DNA of 64,000 nt from Cohnella phaseoli (GTDB lineage: Bacteria; Bacillota; Bacilli; Paenibacillales; Paenibacillaceae): assembly GCF_003386235.1 (NCBI RefSeq), contig NZ_QRDZ01000042.1:23451-87450 (forward strand), written 5' to 3'. The notes under the pieces are model-generated. The model saw only the letters and a program-made list of their open reading frames with translations. It did not search any database and was not told where the DNA came from. Within the stretch, counting starts at the first letter, position 1. Every line of letters begins with the position of its first letter. Made by a program: the position numbers and the translations under genes. Shown here piece by piece: positions 9,433-19,154 of this stretch.

Positions 9433-9467
9433 GACTGTCTACCCTTTCTTTCGACGACGGCCAACCG

Positions 9468-12400
9468 TTAAGCATTTGCGTTTTTCGATTTCCGTCTCAT
9501 TTTCATCAGCAGCTCGTAAATAATCGGAACGATCAGCAGTGTAAGCAGCGTAGAGCTGATCAGACCGCCGATAACCGTTACGCCGAGCCCTTTGGAAATG
9601 ATGCCAGCGCTCTCGAAGCCAAACGCCAGAGGCAGCAGCGCACCGATCGTCGCCAGCGCGGTCATCAGAATCGGACGCAGACGAGTTCCGCCCGCTTCAA
9701 GCAGAGCTTCCCGAGTAGACATTCCCTCGCGCTCCTTGTGAATAACGCGGTCGATCAATACAATCGCGTTCGTGACGACGATACCGATCAACATTAGGGC
9801 ACCCATCAGCGCCGATACGCTTAGCGTTTCGCCTGTCAGGTACAGCGCCACCAGACCGCCGATAATCGCAAACGGCAGCGAGAACATGATCGCGAACGGA
9901 GCAAGACCGCCTCCGAACGTAAGCACAAGCGCCAGATATACGATGGCGATTGCAGCAACCATAGCCAGGCCGAGCTGGGTAAACGTTTCATTGATTTGCT
10001 CGGTAACGCCGCCGAATTGCACCTCGATGCCGGAAGGAAGCTCCAGCTTGTCGACCTTGGCCTGCAAATCGCTTGAGACTTTAGCGACATCCGACTCTGT
10101 AATGTTGCCGGTCACGTTAACGACCATTTTGCCATTCTGTCTGGCGATCGAGTTCGGCGATGTGCCCTCTTCGACCGTAGCCACTTCCCCGATCGTCACT
10201 TCCATTCCGAGCGGCGAACGCAGCTTCTTGGCCAGAATGTCATCTACGCTCTTGTATTCCGCTTGCTCAACGGCAACATAGACGTTGTAGCGTTTGCCGT
10301 CTTCTTCGATTTGCGTCAGCACTGGACGAACGCGTTGAGGGCTAAGCTCCATCGCAATCTGGCCAGGTACGAGCCCGTAGCGGCTCAGCTTCTCCTGATC
10401 GGCGACAAATGTATACTGCTCATACGTCTTGGACAGGCTGGTTTTCACTTTCTCGAAGGAATTATCGGCTTTCATCAGATCGGCGATTTGATTCGCCACC
10501 GGAGCGATCTGGTCAAGAGAATCGCCGAATACGCTCAGGCTGAACTGGCTGCCTCCGAATCCTCCGGTTTGATCCATCTCGGCCCATTCTCCTGTCGGAA
10601 CCGCTTTGCGCAGCTCCTCGATAAGCGCCGACTTCTTGTCTGCGAAATCCTTCGTATCGCTTTTGTATTGCAGGAAGAACAATCCGGACTTGGACGGTCC
10701 CGGCTGCAGCGGATTTTCTCCGCCTACCGAGTACTGCACGCTGGTCACTTCCGACTGGTCCATAATGACTTTCTCGGCGACCAACGCCTTCTGCTCTACA
10801 TCCTCGATCCGATCTCCCGGATCCGGACTGTACGTGACCATAGCATACTTGTCTTCCTGATCCGGCAGGAAGCTCGCGCCGATCAGAGGGACAAGGAACA
10901 GACTTCCGACCAGCAGCGCAAAAGAAATGACGAGCGTAATGATTTTATGATTTAAGGCGGAGGACAGCAAGCGACGATAGCCTTGAGCCAGTTTACCGTT
11001 ATTTTCTTCGTGGTCGTGGCCCTTGCCTTCCTTAACGCCTTTCTTGAACATCTGATGCGCAAGCATCGGCACGACCGTGATCGCCACGAGCAGCGAAGCC
11101 AGCAGCGCGAACACAATCGTTAATGCGAACGGAAGGAAAATTTGGCCGACCATGCCGCTAACCAGTCCGAGCGGCAAGAATACGGCGATCGTGACGATCG
11201 TCGAGGACATGATCGGAAGGAACATCTCCATCGTCGCCGCCTTGACCAGCTCGCTGCCCTTCAGCTTCTCGCCCTTGAGCGACATCCGACGGTAAATATT
11301 CTCGATAACGACAATCGAGTCGTCGACGACCCGGCCAATCGCGACGGTCATCGCTCCGAGCGTCATAATGTTCAACGTAATATCGAACTGCTTCAGGAAC
11401 AATACCGCGATAATAAGCGACAGCGGAATCGACACGATCGAAATCAGCGTCGTGCGAATGTTCCTCAAGAAGAGTAGGATTACGATTACCGCGAACAACG
11501 CCCCGAATAAGGCTTTGCTGAGCATCGTCTCAACGGATTCCTCGATCGGTTTGCCTTGATCCAGCATGATGTCGATCTTAAGATCCGTAAATTTCTCTTT
11601 CAGCTTATCCGCTTCCGCTTTAACTCCGTTTACCACTTCGACCGTATTGGCGTCATTCGCCTTTACGACCTGAATACCGATGGACTCTGCGCCGTTCGTG
11701 CGGGAGATGGATTCGGCCTTGCCCATAACCTCGATATCGGCAATGTCTCCGAGCAGCACGGTCGGCAATCCCGCGTTCGGCATCGATGCCGCTCCGCCCG
11801 CATTGTCCGCGCCCGAAGCTGCGCCGCCTGCGCCTTCCGCGCCCGGAGCCGGTGCGCCGCTTCCTCCCGGTACGGCTTGTCCAGCGCCTCCCGGCGCTCC
11901 TGCCGCGGAAGGAATAACCGGAATCGCTACCTTCTTCAGATCGTCGATCGTCGTAATTCTGCCGTCCACGACAACCGTTTTCTGCGTTTGGTCAAATTGG
12001 AACAGTCCTAGCGGAGCCTTCAATGCCGAGCCCTGAACGATCCCTTTGACCGTATCCTCCGTCAAGCCCAGCTCGGCGAGCTTCGCCTGATTGAATTTCA
12101 GCGAGACTTCCTTCACAAACTGACCGGCGATTTGCACGGAGGCCACGCCCGGAACGCCTTCCAGCGCCGGCTCCACTTCCTCCGATACGATTCTCGTCAG
12201 CTCTTCGAGATCGCCTTGACCCGATGCGCTCAAGGAAATGACCGGGAACGAGTTGAACGAGAATTTGGAGATGTTCGGCGCCTGCACGCCTTCCGGCAGC
12301 TTAACGTCCGATGCCGCTTCCCTCAACTGCGCGACCGCTTGATCCATATCCTGACCGAAATCGTATTCGATGAAAATCGACGATACGTTTTCCATCGATG

Positions 12401-12650
12401 TCGAGGTTATGTTTTTGACGCCTTCCGTATTTTGAAACCTTTTCTCAAGCGGTTCCGTAACATCTTGTACGACCGAATCCGGAGCTGCCCCCGGAGCCAC
12501 CGTCGTCACGCTAAGGAACGGAAGGCTCAAGTTAGGCAAGCTTTCCTGCTTCATCGTCATCCCGGAATACAAACCCGCTACAACGATGATGATCGTAATC
12601 ATCCATAACGCAAATTTGTTCTTTAGAGAAAATCCGATAACACTCTTCAT
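9468..12650 (-). CDS. RND-family efflux transporter (AcrB/SwrC-like)
   Basis: From the ATG at 12650 (AGGAGGAAGAGG just upstream) the protein has 1060 residues with two halves, each one helix, a large extracellular loop and five helices. The TM4 proton-relay pair 'GRVVDDSIVVIEN' (Asp443, Asp444) is intact. It resembles the Gram-positive SwrC/YerP branch, which works without an outer-membrane channel. Near residues 248-295 the first extracellular domain carries a low-complexity Gly/Ala/Pro insert. No membrane-fusion gene is adjacent. Forty-one codons upstream of the ATG are open, but they cover the promoter and operator and are not part of the protein. Confidence 0.92.
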   Translation of the reverse strand: MKSVIGFSLKNKFALWMITIIIVVAGLYSGMTMKQESLPNLSLPFLSVTTVAPGAAPDSVVQDVTEPLEKRFQNTEGVKNITSTSMENVSSIFIEYDFGQDMDQAVAQLREAASDVKLPEGVQAPNISKFSFNSFPVISLSASGQGDLEELTRIVSEEVEPALEGVPGVASVQIAGQFVKEVSLKFNQAKLAELGLTEDTVKGIVQGSALKAPLGLFQFDQTQKTVVVDGRITTIDDLKKVAIPVIPSAAGAPGGAGQAVPGGSGAPAPGAEGAGGAASGADNAGGAASMPNAGLPTVLLGDIADIEVMGKAESISRTNGAESIGIQVVKANDANTVEVVNGVKAEADKLKEKFTDLKIDIMLDQGKPIEESVETMLSKALFGALFAVIVILLFLRNIRTTLISIVSIPLSLIIAVLFLKQFDITLNIMTLGAMTVAIGRVVDDSIVVIENIYRRMSLKGEKLKGSELVKAATMEMFLPIMSSTIVTIAVFLPLGLVSGMVGQIFLPFALTIVFALLASLLVAITVVPMLAHQMFKKGVKEGKGHDHEENNGKLAQGYRRLLSSALNHKIITLVISFALLVGSLFLVPLIGASFLPDQEDKYAMVTYSPDPGDRIEDVEQKALVAEKVIMDQSEVTSVQYSVGGENPLQPGPSKSGLFFLQYKSDTKDFADKKSALIEELRKAVPTGEWAEMDQTGGFGGSQFSLSVFGDSLDQIAPVANQIADLMKADNSFEKVKTSLSKTYEQYTFVADQEKLSRYGLVPGQIAMELSPQRVRPVLTQIEEDGKRYNVYVAVEQAEYKSVDDILAKKLRSPLGMEVTIGEVATVEEGTSPNSIARQNGKMVVNVTGNITESDVAKVSSDLQAKVDKLELPSGIEVQFGGVTEQINETFTQLGLAMVAAIAIVYLALVLTFGGGLAPFAIMFSLPFAIIGGLVALYLTGETLSVSALMGALMLIGIVVTNAIVLIDRVIHKEREGMSTREALLEAGGTRLRPILMTALATIGALLPLAFGFESAGIISKGLGVTVIGGLISSTLLTLLIVPIIYELLMKMRRKSKNANA

Positions 12651-12684
12651 ATGTCCTCTTCCTCCTCCAATCTCTCTGTTCAAA

Positions 12685-12771
12685 ATCTTATCGAACGACT
12701 GGTCGAAAGTCAAATGGATATTGTGGCAATATTGCATACACATCAATGTTTTATTCACAAAACGATCGGTC
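12685..12771 (-). promoter_or_regulatory. Promoter of the RND-tetR operon with two operator-like boxes
   Basis: On the minus strand -35 TTGACT (12708-12713) and -10 TAAGAT (12685-12690) are separated by exactly 17 bp. The spacer holds the box AACGACTGGTC (plus strand, 12694-12704), with the inverted repeat CGAC/GTCG. A second copy, AACGATCGGTC, lies at 12761-12771. The shared pattern AACGAYYGGTC in and above the promoter suits binding by the TetR protein of the operon. Confidence 0.6.
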
Positions 12772-12870
12772 AATTACCATTGAACACGCATTCAAAAACC
12801 GAGGATCGTTTGCGCTCGCCCCATAGTATTCCCCGCTTGCCATCATTTCGAGTAACAACACGATGCGTGC

Positions 12871-12913
12871 AAAAAAAAAGATACATAAACCCGCGATAAG
12901 CGGGTTATGTATC
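12871..12913 (-). terminator. Strong intrinsic terminator
   Basis: On the minus strand a stem built from ATACATAACCCGC and GCGGGTTTATGTAT is followed by a run of nine or more T. The TAA stop of the regulator gene lies inside the left arm. Confidence 0.9.
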
Positions 12914-14467
12914 CCTTCCAGCTGAAGATAAGACGCGTTGACGGTATTCTAGCGGGGTGACGCCGACGGTCTCCCGGAACACGCGGTTAAAATGCTTCGT
13001 GTTGTCGAACCCGGCCCGCTCGCCAATGTCCATCACCTTTAACTCCGTTGTTCCCAGTAGCTCCTTCGCTTTCTCAATGCGTATATTTTTCAAATATTGG
13101 ACAAAGCTGACGCCGACGAAATCTTTAAACGCCTGACTGAAGTACGTATAGTTCAGCGATACATAGTTGGACACCATCGTCATGTTAAGGTCTTTGGCAT
13201 AATTGGCGTGAATATATTCCAGCGCCCGATCCATATCCTTCCGGTCAACGTGGATCGATCTAAGATGACGGATAAAGTCGTTTAAGCCAAACAGCAGGTT
13301 TTGCACGCAGTGGATGTAATCCTGAATATGCGCAAAATTGTAAAGGCTGCCGGCCATCTTATACATCTTGATAATTTCGATCGAAGCATCTCCGTAAGTG
13401 CGGAACACCTGATCGAATATCGTTTCGTTCAATAGGCGGCCTACCTCTTCGAAATAGCCGATGTCCGCGCGGGCTAGCGCATCCGCCGCAAACAGCTCCT
13501 GAAGCAGCGCCTTCATCTCTTTGTCGCGATCCGTCCCCATCATATTGGCCAATCGTTCGATCGAGCCGGCCGGAACCGGGTAATCCCGCTCCCGAAGCGC
13601 CAATTGCTCGTATCGGATCAGCGCATCCCCGGATCGGCCCAGCAACAGCCGATATTTCAAGGCTTGCCGCGCTTCGTCGTATTTGATTCGCAGCTGGCCC
13701 AACCCGTCGCCTTTACAGCTAAGCCCCGCAAAGAAAGTTCCGGAGACACTCGAAGCCGAGGAAAGCTCTTGAATCATCCCGGTCAGCAGTTCCTCTCGCA
13801 CAGCCAGAACAACAAGCCTCTCCCCCTTGTCTTCCAAGTAAAGATACGGCTCGTCTTTGCCGAAAGCAGTCAAGTACTCCATCCCTTTTATCACATTGCG
13901 CTGATGTCCCGACGTATCCAGAATGCCCACCAGGTAACCCGACTCAAAATCCTGAAGACCGGCTTCGCTTGCCAGCGCTGCCACTTCCTCCGAGCTTAGC
14001 TCGGGCGCCGACCAGATGTGTCTCAGCGAATTGATCTGCATCCCGCTGCGGTATTTGTCCGTCTCTCCTAACCGCCCGCGAAGTTCATCCCGCTCCAGCA
14101 GCTCGGAGTTGGCTTTGCCCAGCGCAGCGAACAGATCGTCGCGAACGATTGGCTTCAACAAATATTCTTTGACCTTATGCTTAATCGCTTCTTTGGCATA
14201 TTGAAAATCGTCGTATCCGCTCAAGATCAGCAGCACCGGCGGGTTTCCCAGCTCCGCCATTCTTCGAATCAGCTCGATCCCATCCATATGCGGCATTCGA
14301 ATATCGGTCAGCAAAATATCCGCCGGCTCCCGCTCATGCTCCTCCAAAGCTTGCCGACCGTCGGCCGCCAAACTAATCGAATAGGTGCCGGGATACTCCC
14401 GTTCGATCATCGCCTTAAGCCCAAGACGGATATTTTTTTCATCATCCGCGATCAGCAGCTTCCGCAT
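12905..14467 (-). CDS. Response regulator, receiver plus AraC-type domain (YesN family)
   Basis: This 520-residue protein has a receiver domain (Asp8/Asp9, phosphoacceptor Asp55 in 'ILLTDIRMPHMDG', Lys in 'LLKPIVRDD') and a C-terminal AraC double helix-turn-helix ('NMTMVSNYVSLNYTYFSQAFKDFVG', then 'MDIGERAGFDNTKHFNRVFRETVG'). Its ATG lies 26 nt inside the 3' end of the upstream kinase gene, so translation is coupled. It probably activates the Lpl-type transporter encoded upstream on the same strand (16.5-20.1 kb). A strong terminator follows at once. Confidence 0.93.
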   Translation of the reverse strand: MRKLLIADDEKNIRLGLKAMIEREYPGTYSISLAADGRQALEEHEREPADILLTDIRMPHMDGIELIRRMAELGNPPVLLILSGYDDFQYAKEAIKHKVKEYLLKPIVRDDLFAALGKANSELLERDELRGRLGETDKYRSGMQINSLRHIWSAPELSSEEVAALASEAGLQDFESGYLVGILDTSGHQRNVIKGMEYLTAFGKDEPYLYLEDKGERLVVLAVREELLTGMIQELSSASSVSGTFFAGLSCKGDGLGQLRIKYDEARQALKYRLLLGRSGDALIRYEQLALRERDYPVPAGSIERLANMMGTDRDKEMKALLQELFAADALARADIGYFEEVGRLLNETIFDQVFRTYGDASIEIIKMYKMAGSLYNFAHIQDYIHCVQNLLFGLNDFIRHLRSIHVDRKDMDRALEYIHANYAKDLNMTMVSNYVSLNYTYFSQAFKDFVGVSFVQYLKNIRIEKAKELLGTTELKVMDIGERAGFDNTKHFNRVFRETVGVTPLEYRQRVLSSAGRDT

Positions 14468-16340
14468 TGGCCGTCAACCCTCCGTTCAAAATCAAGCATG
14501 GAATGCGAAGCGTAACGCGTGTGCAGACACCAGGCTCTCCGTCAATCCGCAGCCCGTATTCCCTGCCGAAATGCATCTGAAGCCGACTATGCACGTTCGC
14601 CAGTCCGATCCCATTACCCTTGCTCGCGTAATCCTTCGTCTCTCCCTCGGCAGTCCCCCGCTCGATGCGCGAATTCAGCTCCCGTACTCGCTCCGGGGCG
14701 ATGCCGACACCGTCGTCGACAATCGAGATCAGCATCGCATCGGCCTCCTGCGCCGCATGGATTTGAATTGTCAATTCGGAGTCTCCCAGCCCGTGTTTAA
14801 TCGCATTCTCGACAACGGGCTGAAGCGACATTTTGAGCAGCTCCAGGTTCAAGTACGACTCGGGAATATCCGTTACCAGAGTAATCCGATCGTCGAAGCG
14901 AATATTCGCAATACTTACGTAATTGCCGATATGAGTAAGTTCATCTCTAAGACGGACATATTCGCTGGTCCAGCGCATATTGTAGCGCATCATCCCGCCC
15001 AAAGAAGTGAGCGCATTGGAAATCTCTCTCTGATCGTTGATTTCCGCCATCATCTTGATGTTTTCCAGCGTATTGTACAGAAAATGCGAGTCGATCTGAT
15101 TCTTCAGCGTAGCCAGCTCCGCTTCTTTGGCGGCGGCCTGCTTGTTGACCGCGTCGGCGATCAGCTCGTTGATTTTGCGCAGCATTTTGCGAAAATGGTG
15201 GGCCAGGTCGCCAACCTCGCCTCCGCCCCGGATATCCAGATCGATGCCGAAATCGCCTTGGCGCACCCTCTTCATAGAGTCGGTTAGCACATGCAGCTTT
15301 TTAAGAATAATGGAGTTTAAATAGTAAGTAGCAATCGCCAAAATGGCGAGCAACACGACATTGGCCCAAATGATCCGGTTGCGGGCGTCGTTAATGCCAT
15401 CATATACGGGTTTAAGCGATGCCACCTTCAGCATATAGGCTTCTAGGGGCTGAATATAAGAATAGACGCCAAGGTAGGGCACGCCGCGCACCGTGAACTT
15501 AAAGCTGCCCTTCCCCTCTCCGTTCGACTTCAGCAGCGCAAATTGCTTCCTCAAAGCCTCATCGTCTACCCCGTTCGTCTCCAGAAAACGGTTTGCCGGA
15601 TTGCGAATTATTTCCCCATCACGATCGACCATGACCATCTGGGATTGTTCGTCCTGAAGCGGGCTGAACGTATTCGGAAAAGAGTTCGTAAGCAGCATAT
15701 CGATCTGCAAAATGCCGACATGCGTTCCCTGCGGATACTGAATCTCCCGGTAGAGCGACAATTTCGGATTAAAATCCTCCTCTAGCCCAGGCCGGCTGCG
15801 AATGAGCTCCCGGGTGGAGCGGCTGAACATCCATACATTCTGCTCATTCGCTTCCAGCACCGTCTCGTACCATGTATCCTGTTGAATTCGACTCTCGTGA
15901 TACAGAACGGGAAGCATCTCATTCGTCGCCGGATTGCTTGCGTAAATGCGAATTCGTTCGATGCTCGGGTTGTTATACTGAATCCCGACAATATTTTGCA
16001 AGCTCTGACGGTTCAGTAAGAGAAGCTCCCACGCGCTTAACAGATTGGGGTCCAGCAAGTAGTCCTTGAGCTCCCGGTCCACCAAAGTCCGTTCCGCCGC
16101 CCGCTTCATCGTCTCCATATTATTTTTCAGGTTGATCTGCTCGATCTCCAGCGAATATTCGTGGTTTTTCTTAAGCTCCTCTACCGCATTGCCCGTCTGC
16201 CCTTTGAAAATATACATTGAAATCAGCAGACTCGGCAGCAACATGATCAAAATGTACGCAACAAGAAGCCTCTTCTGTAAAGTAAGCTGTTCCAGACGGA
16301 ACGTAATTCTTTCCCATTTTCGCTTCCAGTAGCGCAGCAT
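14442..16340 (-). CDS. Membrane sensor histidine kinase, YesM family
   Basis: Starting at the ATG at 16340 the kinase has 632 residues: a membrane helix at about 24-45, a large extracellular sensor, a second helix ('IIWANVVLLAILAIATYYL'), HAMP, a phosphorylation motif reading 'IDSHFLYNTL' and an ATPase domain ('PVVENAIKHG', 'DDGVGI'). The usual 'NPHF' Pro is Ser here while the His is kept. An extended -10 promoter just upstream (16375-16380) would leave a leader of about 28 nt, which favours this ATG over codons up to 16394. It forms a pair with the overlapping regulator gene. Confidence 0.92.
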   Translation of the reverse strand: MLRYWKRKWERITFRLEQLTLQKRLLVAYILIMLLPSLLISMYIFKGQTGNAVEELKKNHEYSLEIEQINLKNNMETMKRAAERTLVDRELKDYLLDPNLLSAWELLLLNRQSLQNIVGIQYNNPSIERIRIYASNPATNEMLPVLYHESRIQQDTWYETVLEANEQNVWMFSRSTRELIRSRPGLEEDFNPKLSLYREIQYPQGTHVGILQIDMLLTNSFPNTFSPLQDEQSQMVMVDRDGEIIRNPANRFLETNGVDDEALRKQFALLKSNGEGKGSFKFTVRGVPYLGVYSYIQPLEAYMLKVASLKPVYDGINDARNRIIWANVVLLAILAIATYYLNSIILKKLHVLTDSMKRVRQGDFGIDLDIRGGGEVGDLAHHFRKMLRKINELIADAVNKQAAAKEAELATLKNQIDSHFLYNTLENIKMMAEINDQREISNALTSLGGMMRYNMRWTSEYVRLRDELTHIGNYVSIANIRFDDRITLVTDIPESYLNLELLKMSLQPVVENAIKHGLGDSELTIQIHAAQEADAMLISIVDDGVGIAPERVRELNSRIERGTAEGETKDYASKGNGIGLANVHSRLQMHFGREYGLRIDGEPGVCTRVTLRIPCLILNGGLTANAEAADRG

Positions 16341-16374
16341 CTTCGTCACATCACTTTCACGGCATCGTGCACTT

Positions 16375-16380
16375 ATTCTA
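16375..16380 (-). promoter_or_regulatory. Extended -10 promoter for the kinase/regulator pair
   Basis: On the minus strand TGA-TAGAAT forms an extended -10 without a good -35. It lies after the terminator of the transporter operon, giving the kinase pair its own transcription start. Confidence 0.4.
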
Positions 16381-16410
16381 TCATGAGCGGCCATTTTTGC
16401 ATCCGGAAAT

Positions 16411-16443
16411 GTCCGAAAAACCCAGCATAACTGGGTTTTCCGG
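16411..16443 (-). terminator. Terminator of the Lpl-type transporter operon
   Basis: A perfect stem AAAACCCAG/CTGGGTTTT with outer CCG/CGG pairs and a T run follows the binding-protein gene and separates it from the kinase gene. Confidence 0.8.
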
Positions 16444-16455
16444 AACCGCTATCGC

Positions 16456-18162
16456 TTATTTCAGAAATTCTGCAAGCTTCTTCACGTTTTCCTCATACTT
16501 CGTCTGACGATAAGCCATCAGGTCCGCGAAGCCGGATTTATCGCGTTTGGCGATAAAGTCGTTAAACGTCTGGTCGAAGTCTGCTTCCGATTTGGCCAGC
16601 AGCAGCTTCGGCAGCGCCTTGCCCCATTCCGTGGCAATTTTCTTGGCATTGATGCCTTCCTTGGAAGTGGCAGGCGGGTTGATCAGGTCGTACTGCGAAT
16701 AGCTCTCCGTCTTGCCCTTCGTCCAATCTTCCAGTTGCTTAAACGGCTCGACCGCAGGCGGTTGCCATTGCAATTGCATATTCGTGTCCATCAGCATCCA
16801 GAACGTGTGCGAAGCGCCATATTGCTTATCAAATGCGGAACGGTCCGTGTTCATTAGGCTCAGCGCTTCCGGCTTGAACTGGTCTTTGCCGTCGATCGTG
16901 TCGTAGGATACGCCTTTCTCGCCGAGATACATATCCTTCTGGCCTTCCTCGCTGATCAGGTAGCTCAGGAACTTGATGGCGCGCTCCTTGTCCTTAACGT
17001 TCTTGGAAATCAGCGTTACCGTCCAGCCGGAGATTGCAGGTCCGGCAAGCGTCGGAGCGTCCAGATTCGTATTCGCCGGGCCGTCAACCGCGATGTAGAC
17101 GGAGTTCGGGTCGTTGGCGTACAGCACGTTCTGCTGGGCAGCGAAGTCCGTGCGTTGGTACAGCATGGCGAAGTAACGTCCTTGTGCGATTTTCTCTTCC
17201 ATCTGTGCACGCTTGTCGACGAATATGTCTTTGGAGATCAAACCGTCTTGGTTGGCTTGACGGAACGTCTTCAACCAGCGAACGTATTCCGGATCGGTCA
17301 GACGGTCGTACAGCTTGCCTTCTTTTTCCCTTGGAAGCGCCAGGTAGTGAGACAAGTAGGACGAATCTTGACCAACGTCGAAGAACGAGTAGTTGCCGTC
17401 TTCGCCGAACTCGTGGAAGCCGATCGGAATAAGCGGTTGACCGTTCACTTCCGGGAATTTCTCCTTGGCCAGCTTCAGAGCGTTAAGGAAGCCTTCCGGC
17501 GTCCGCATGTCCGGGCTGCCGATCGCTTCGTACATATCTTTGCGAACGACGAACGTTTGGTTCGACGTAAACTGCGTGCCGAAATTTTTGAAATCCGCCG
17601 GAGATGAAGACGCATTCGGATACACGTACGTTTTGCCGTCTGGCTGTGCGTACCAGCTCAGTTTGGCGCCGTCGGCCACTTTGAAGAAGTACGGATCGTA
17701 TTGATCGGCGAGATCGGTGAGCGATTCGACAAGGCCGCCCTCGACCATCTTCTTCACGCCTTCCTCCCACCAGCCAAGCGTAATGAAATCAGGCAGTTGG
17801 TTCGCCGCGATCATCGCGTTCAGCTTCTCGTTCTCGTTGCCGGCCGGGACGACCAGATTCAGACTGACGCCCGTTTTCTTCGTAATGTACTGCGACGTTG
17901 GATCAACGCCCCATTTGTTCGGAAACCAGGCGAAGTTCAAATACCAGTCGAAAGTAATCGGCGACGTGTCGGACTTCCAGCCTGCCTCATCCGCAGCCGG
18001 CTGCTCCGCACTGGCGCTCGGGCTTTCCGCGCTTGAAGCGGAGGGTTGGCTGGCGGACGCGCTCGGGCTGCTGCTAGCCTCCGGTTTGTTGTTGCCGCCC
18101 GAACAAGCGACGAGCGTACTCATAAGCGCTGCGACCATCGTTAAACTTAGCCACTTTTTCAT
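16456..18162 (-). CDS. Extracellular solute-binding lipoprotein, Lpl-type ABC transporter
   Basis: The 568-residue protein has a signal peptide with lipobox 'LVAC' (Cys about residue 20), a Ser/Ala/Pro-rich tether, and the long type of solute-binding fold seen with YtcP/YteP permeases ('SQYITKKTGVSLNLVVPAGNE', 'LPDFITLGWWEEG', 'PDGKTYVYPN'). The second ATG (18162) was chosen because AAAGGGG lies 8 nt before it, against 2 nt for the first. It follows its two permease genes and ends at a terminator. The likely ligand is an oligosaccharide, possibly pectin-derived as for other Lpl-type systems, but that is inference. Confidence 0.93.
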   Translation of the reverse strand: MKKWLSLTMVAALMSTLVACSGGNNKPEASSSPSASASQPSASSAESPSASAEQPAADEAGWKSDTSPITFDWYLNFAWFPNKWGVDPTSQYITKKTGVSLNLVVPAGNENEKLNAMIAANQLPDFITLGWWEEGVKKMVEGGLVESLTDLADQYDPYFFKVADGAKLSWYAQPDGKTYVYPNASSSPADFKNFGTQFTSNQTFVVRKDMYEAIGSPDMRTPEGFLNALKLAKEKFPEVNGQPLIPIGFHEFGEDGNYSFFDVGQDSSYLSHYLALPREKEGKLYDRLTDPEYVRWLKTFRQANQDGLISKDIFVDKRAQMEEKIAQGRYFAMLYQRTDFAAQQNVLYANDPNSVYIAVDGPANTNLDAPTLAGPAISGWTVTLISKNVKDKERAIKFLSYLISEEGQKDMYLGEKGVSYDTIDGKDQFKPEALSLMNTDRSAFDKQYGASHTFWMLMDTNMQLQWQPPAVEPFKQLEDWTKGKTESYSQYDLINPPATSKEGINAKKIATEWGKALPKLLLAKSEADFDQTFNDFIAKRDKSGFADLMAYRQTKYEENVKKLAEFLK

Positions 18163-18245
18163 CGTCATACCCCTTTGTTCGATAATGTATGAGATTCCCT
18201 CACGGGAAAGTAAAACCGCTTGTTAGCTTGAAGCAAACCTTAAAC

Positions 18246-19136
18246 TCAGCCTTTAAGGGAGCCAATCATCAACCCCTTGACGAAGTAGCGCTGCAAGAAC
18301 GGGTAAGCGACAATGATCGGAACGGTCGTAATAACCATGGTTGCCAGCTTGATCGACTGCGAGGTGACGGTTCGGTTGATTGCGCCCCCGGTCGCTCCGA
18401 CAATCTGGTTGGAACTGGATTGCGCGATAACCCGGTACAGGAAAGTCTGAATCGGCTGCAAATATTCGCTGTTTGTATAGAGAACCCCGACAAAGTAGTC
18501 ATTCCATTGCCAGACGCCGTGAAACAAGGCGATCGTAGCGACGACGGGCAGCGACACCGGAAGCACGATGCGCACGAAGATCGAGAAATCGTTGGCCCCG
18601 TCGATCTTGGCCGCCTCCTCCAGCCCGTCCGGAATTTCCCGGAAGAATGTCAGGAAAATAATCAGATCGAAGAAACTGAACATCGCCGGGTAGATGTACA
18701 TCCCGAACGTATCGAGAAGCCCGAGATCCCGCATCCACAAGTAGTTGGGAATGAGCGGAGCGCTGAAGAACAGCGTGACCGTTCCCATTACCATATAAAG
18801 CTTGCGGAACATTAGCTCCTTACGGGAAAGAGCGTAGGCGACCATCGCAGTAAAGAAAACGTGAATTACCGTTCCGATCAGCGTCTTGGATACTGTAATG
18901 CCCATGGCGGTCATAATGCCCGCGTTGGAGAAGACGATCTCGTAATTTTCCAGACTGAACTGGCGTGGAATCCAGTAGATCAGACCACCTGTCATCGCAT
19001 CCGTGCCGTCGTTAAACGAATTGACGAGCACGTACCAGATCGGATACATCGTCACGAAACAGATGATCAGCATCCCAACAACGTTCAGGCGGTCGAACCA
19101 CAATTCTCCGCGTGTTCTACGGTCGCTCGTAAACAT
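18246..19136 (-). CDS. ABC transporter permease, LplC/YtcP type
   Basis: The 296-residue permease carries six membrane helices, the EAA loop 'GLEEAAKIDGANDFSIFVRI' and the family-typical ending 'RYFVKGLMIGSLKG'. 'YPIWYVLVNSFNDG' near the N-terminus is a hallmark of LplC-like permeases. The ATG at 19136 follows GGCGGTGAG. It is the second gene of the three-gene transporter operon, between the LplB-type permease and the binding protein. No ATPase is encoded nearby. Confidence 0.93.
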   Translation of the reverse strand: MFTSDRRTRGELWFDRLNVVGMLIICFVTMYPIWYVLVNSFNDGTDAMTGGLIYWIPRQFSLENYEIVFSNAGIMTAMGITVSKTLIGTVIHVFFTAMVAYALSRKELMFRKLYMVMGTVTLFFSAPLIPNYLWMRDLGLLDTFGMYIYPAMFSFFDLIIFLTFFREIPDGLEEAAKIDGANDFSIFVRIVLPVSLPVVATIALFHGVWQWNDYFVGVLYTNSEYLQPIQTFLYRVIAQSSSNQIVGATGGAINRTVTSQSIKLATMVITTVPIIVAYPFLQRYFVKGLMIGSLKG

Positions 19137-19154
19137 GATGTCTCACCGCCTTGA

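Noticed and set aside
12651..12773. 41-residue N-terminal extension of the RND pump
   Set aside because: It covers the -35/-10 promoter; the ATG at 12650 has AGGAGGAAGAGG and begins the normal first helix.
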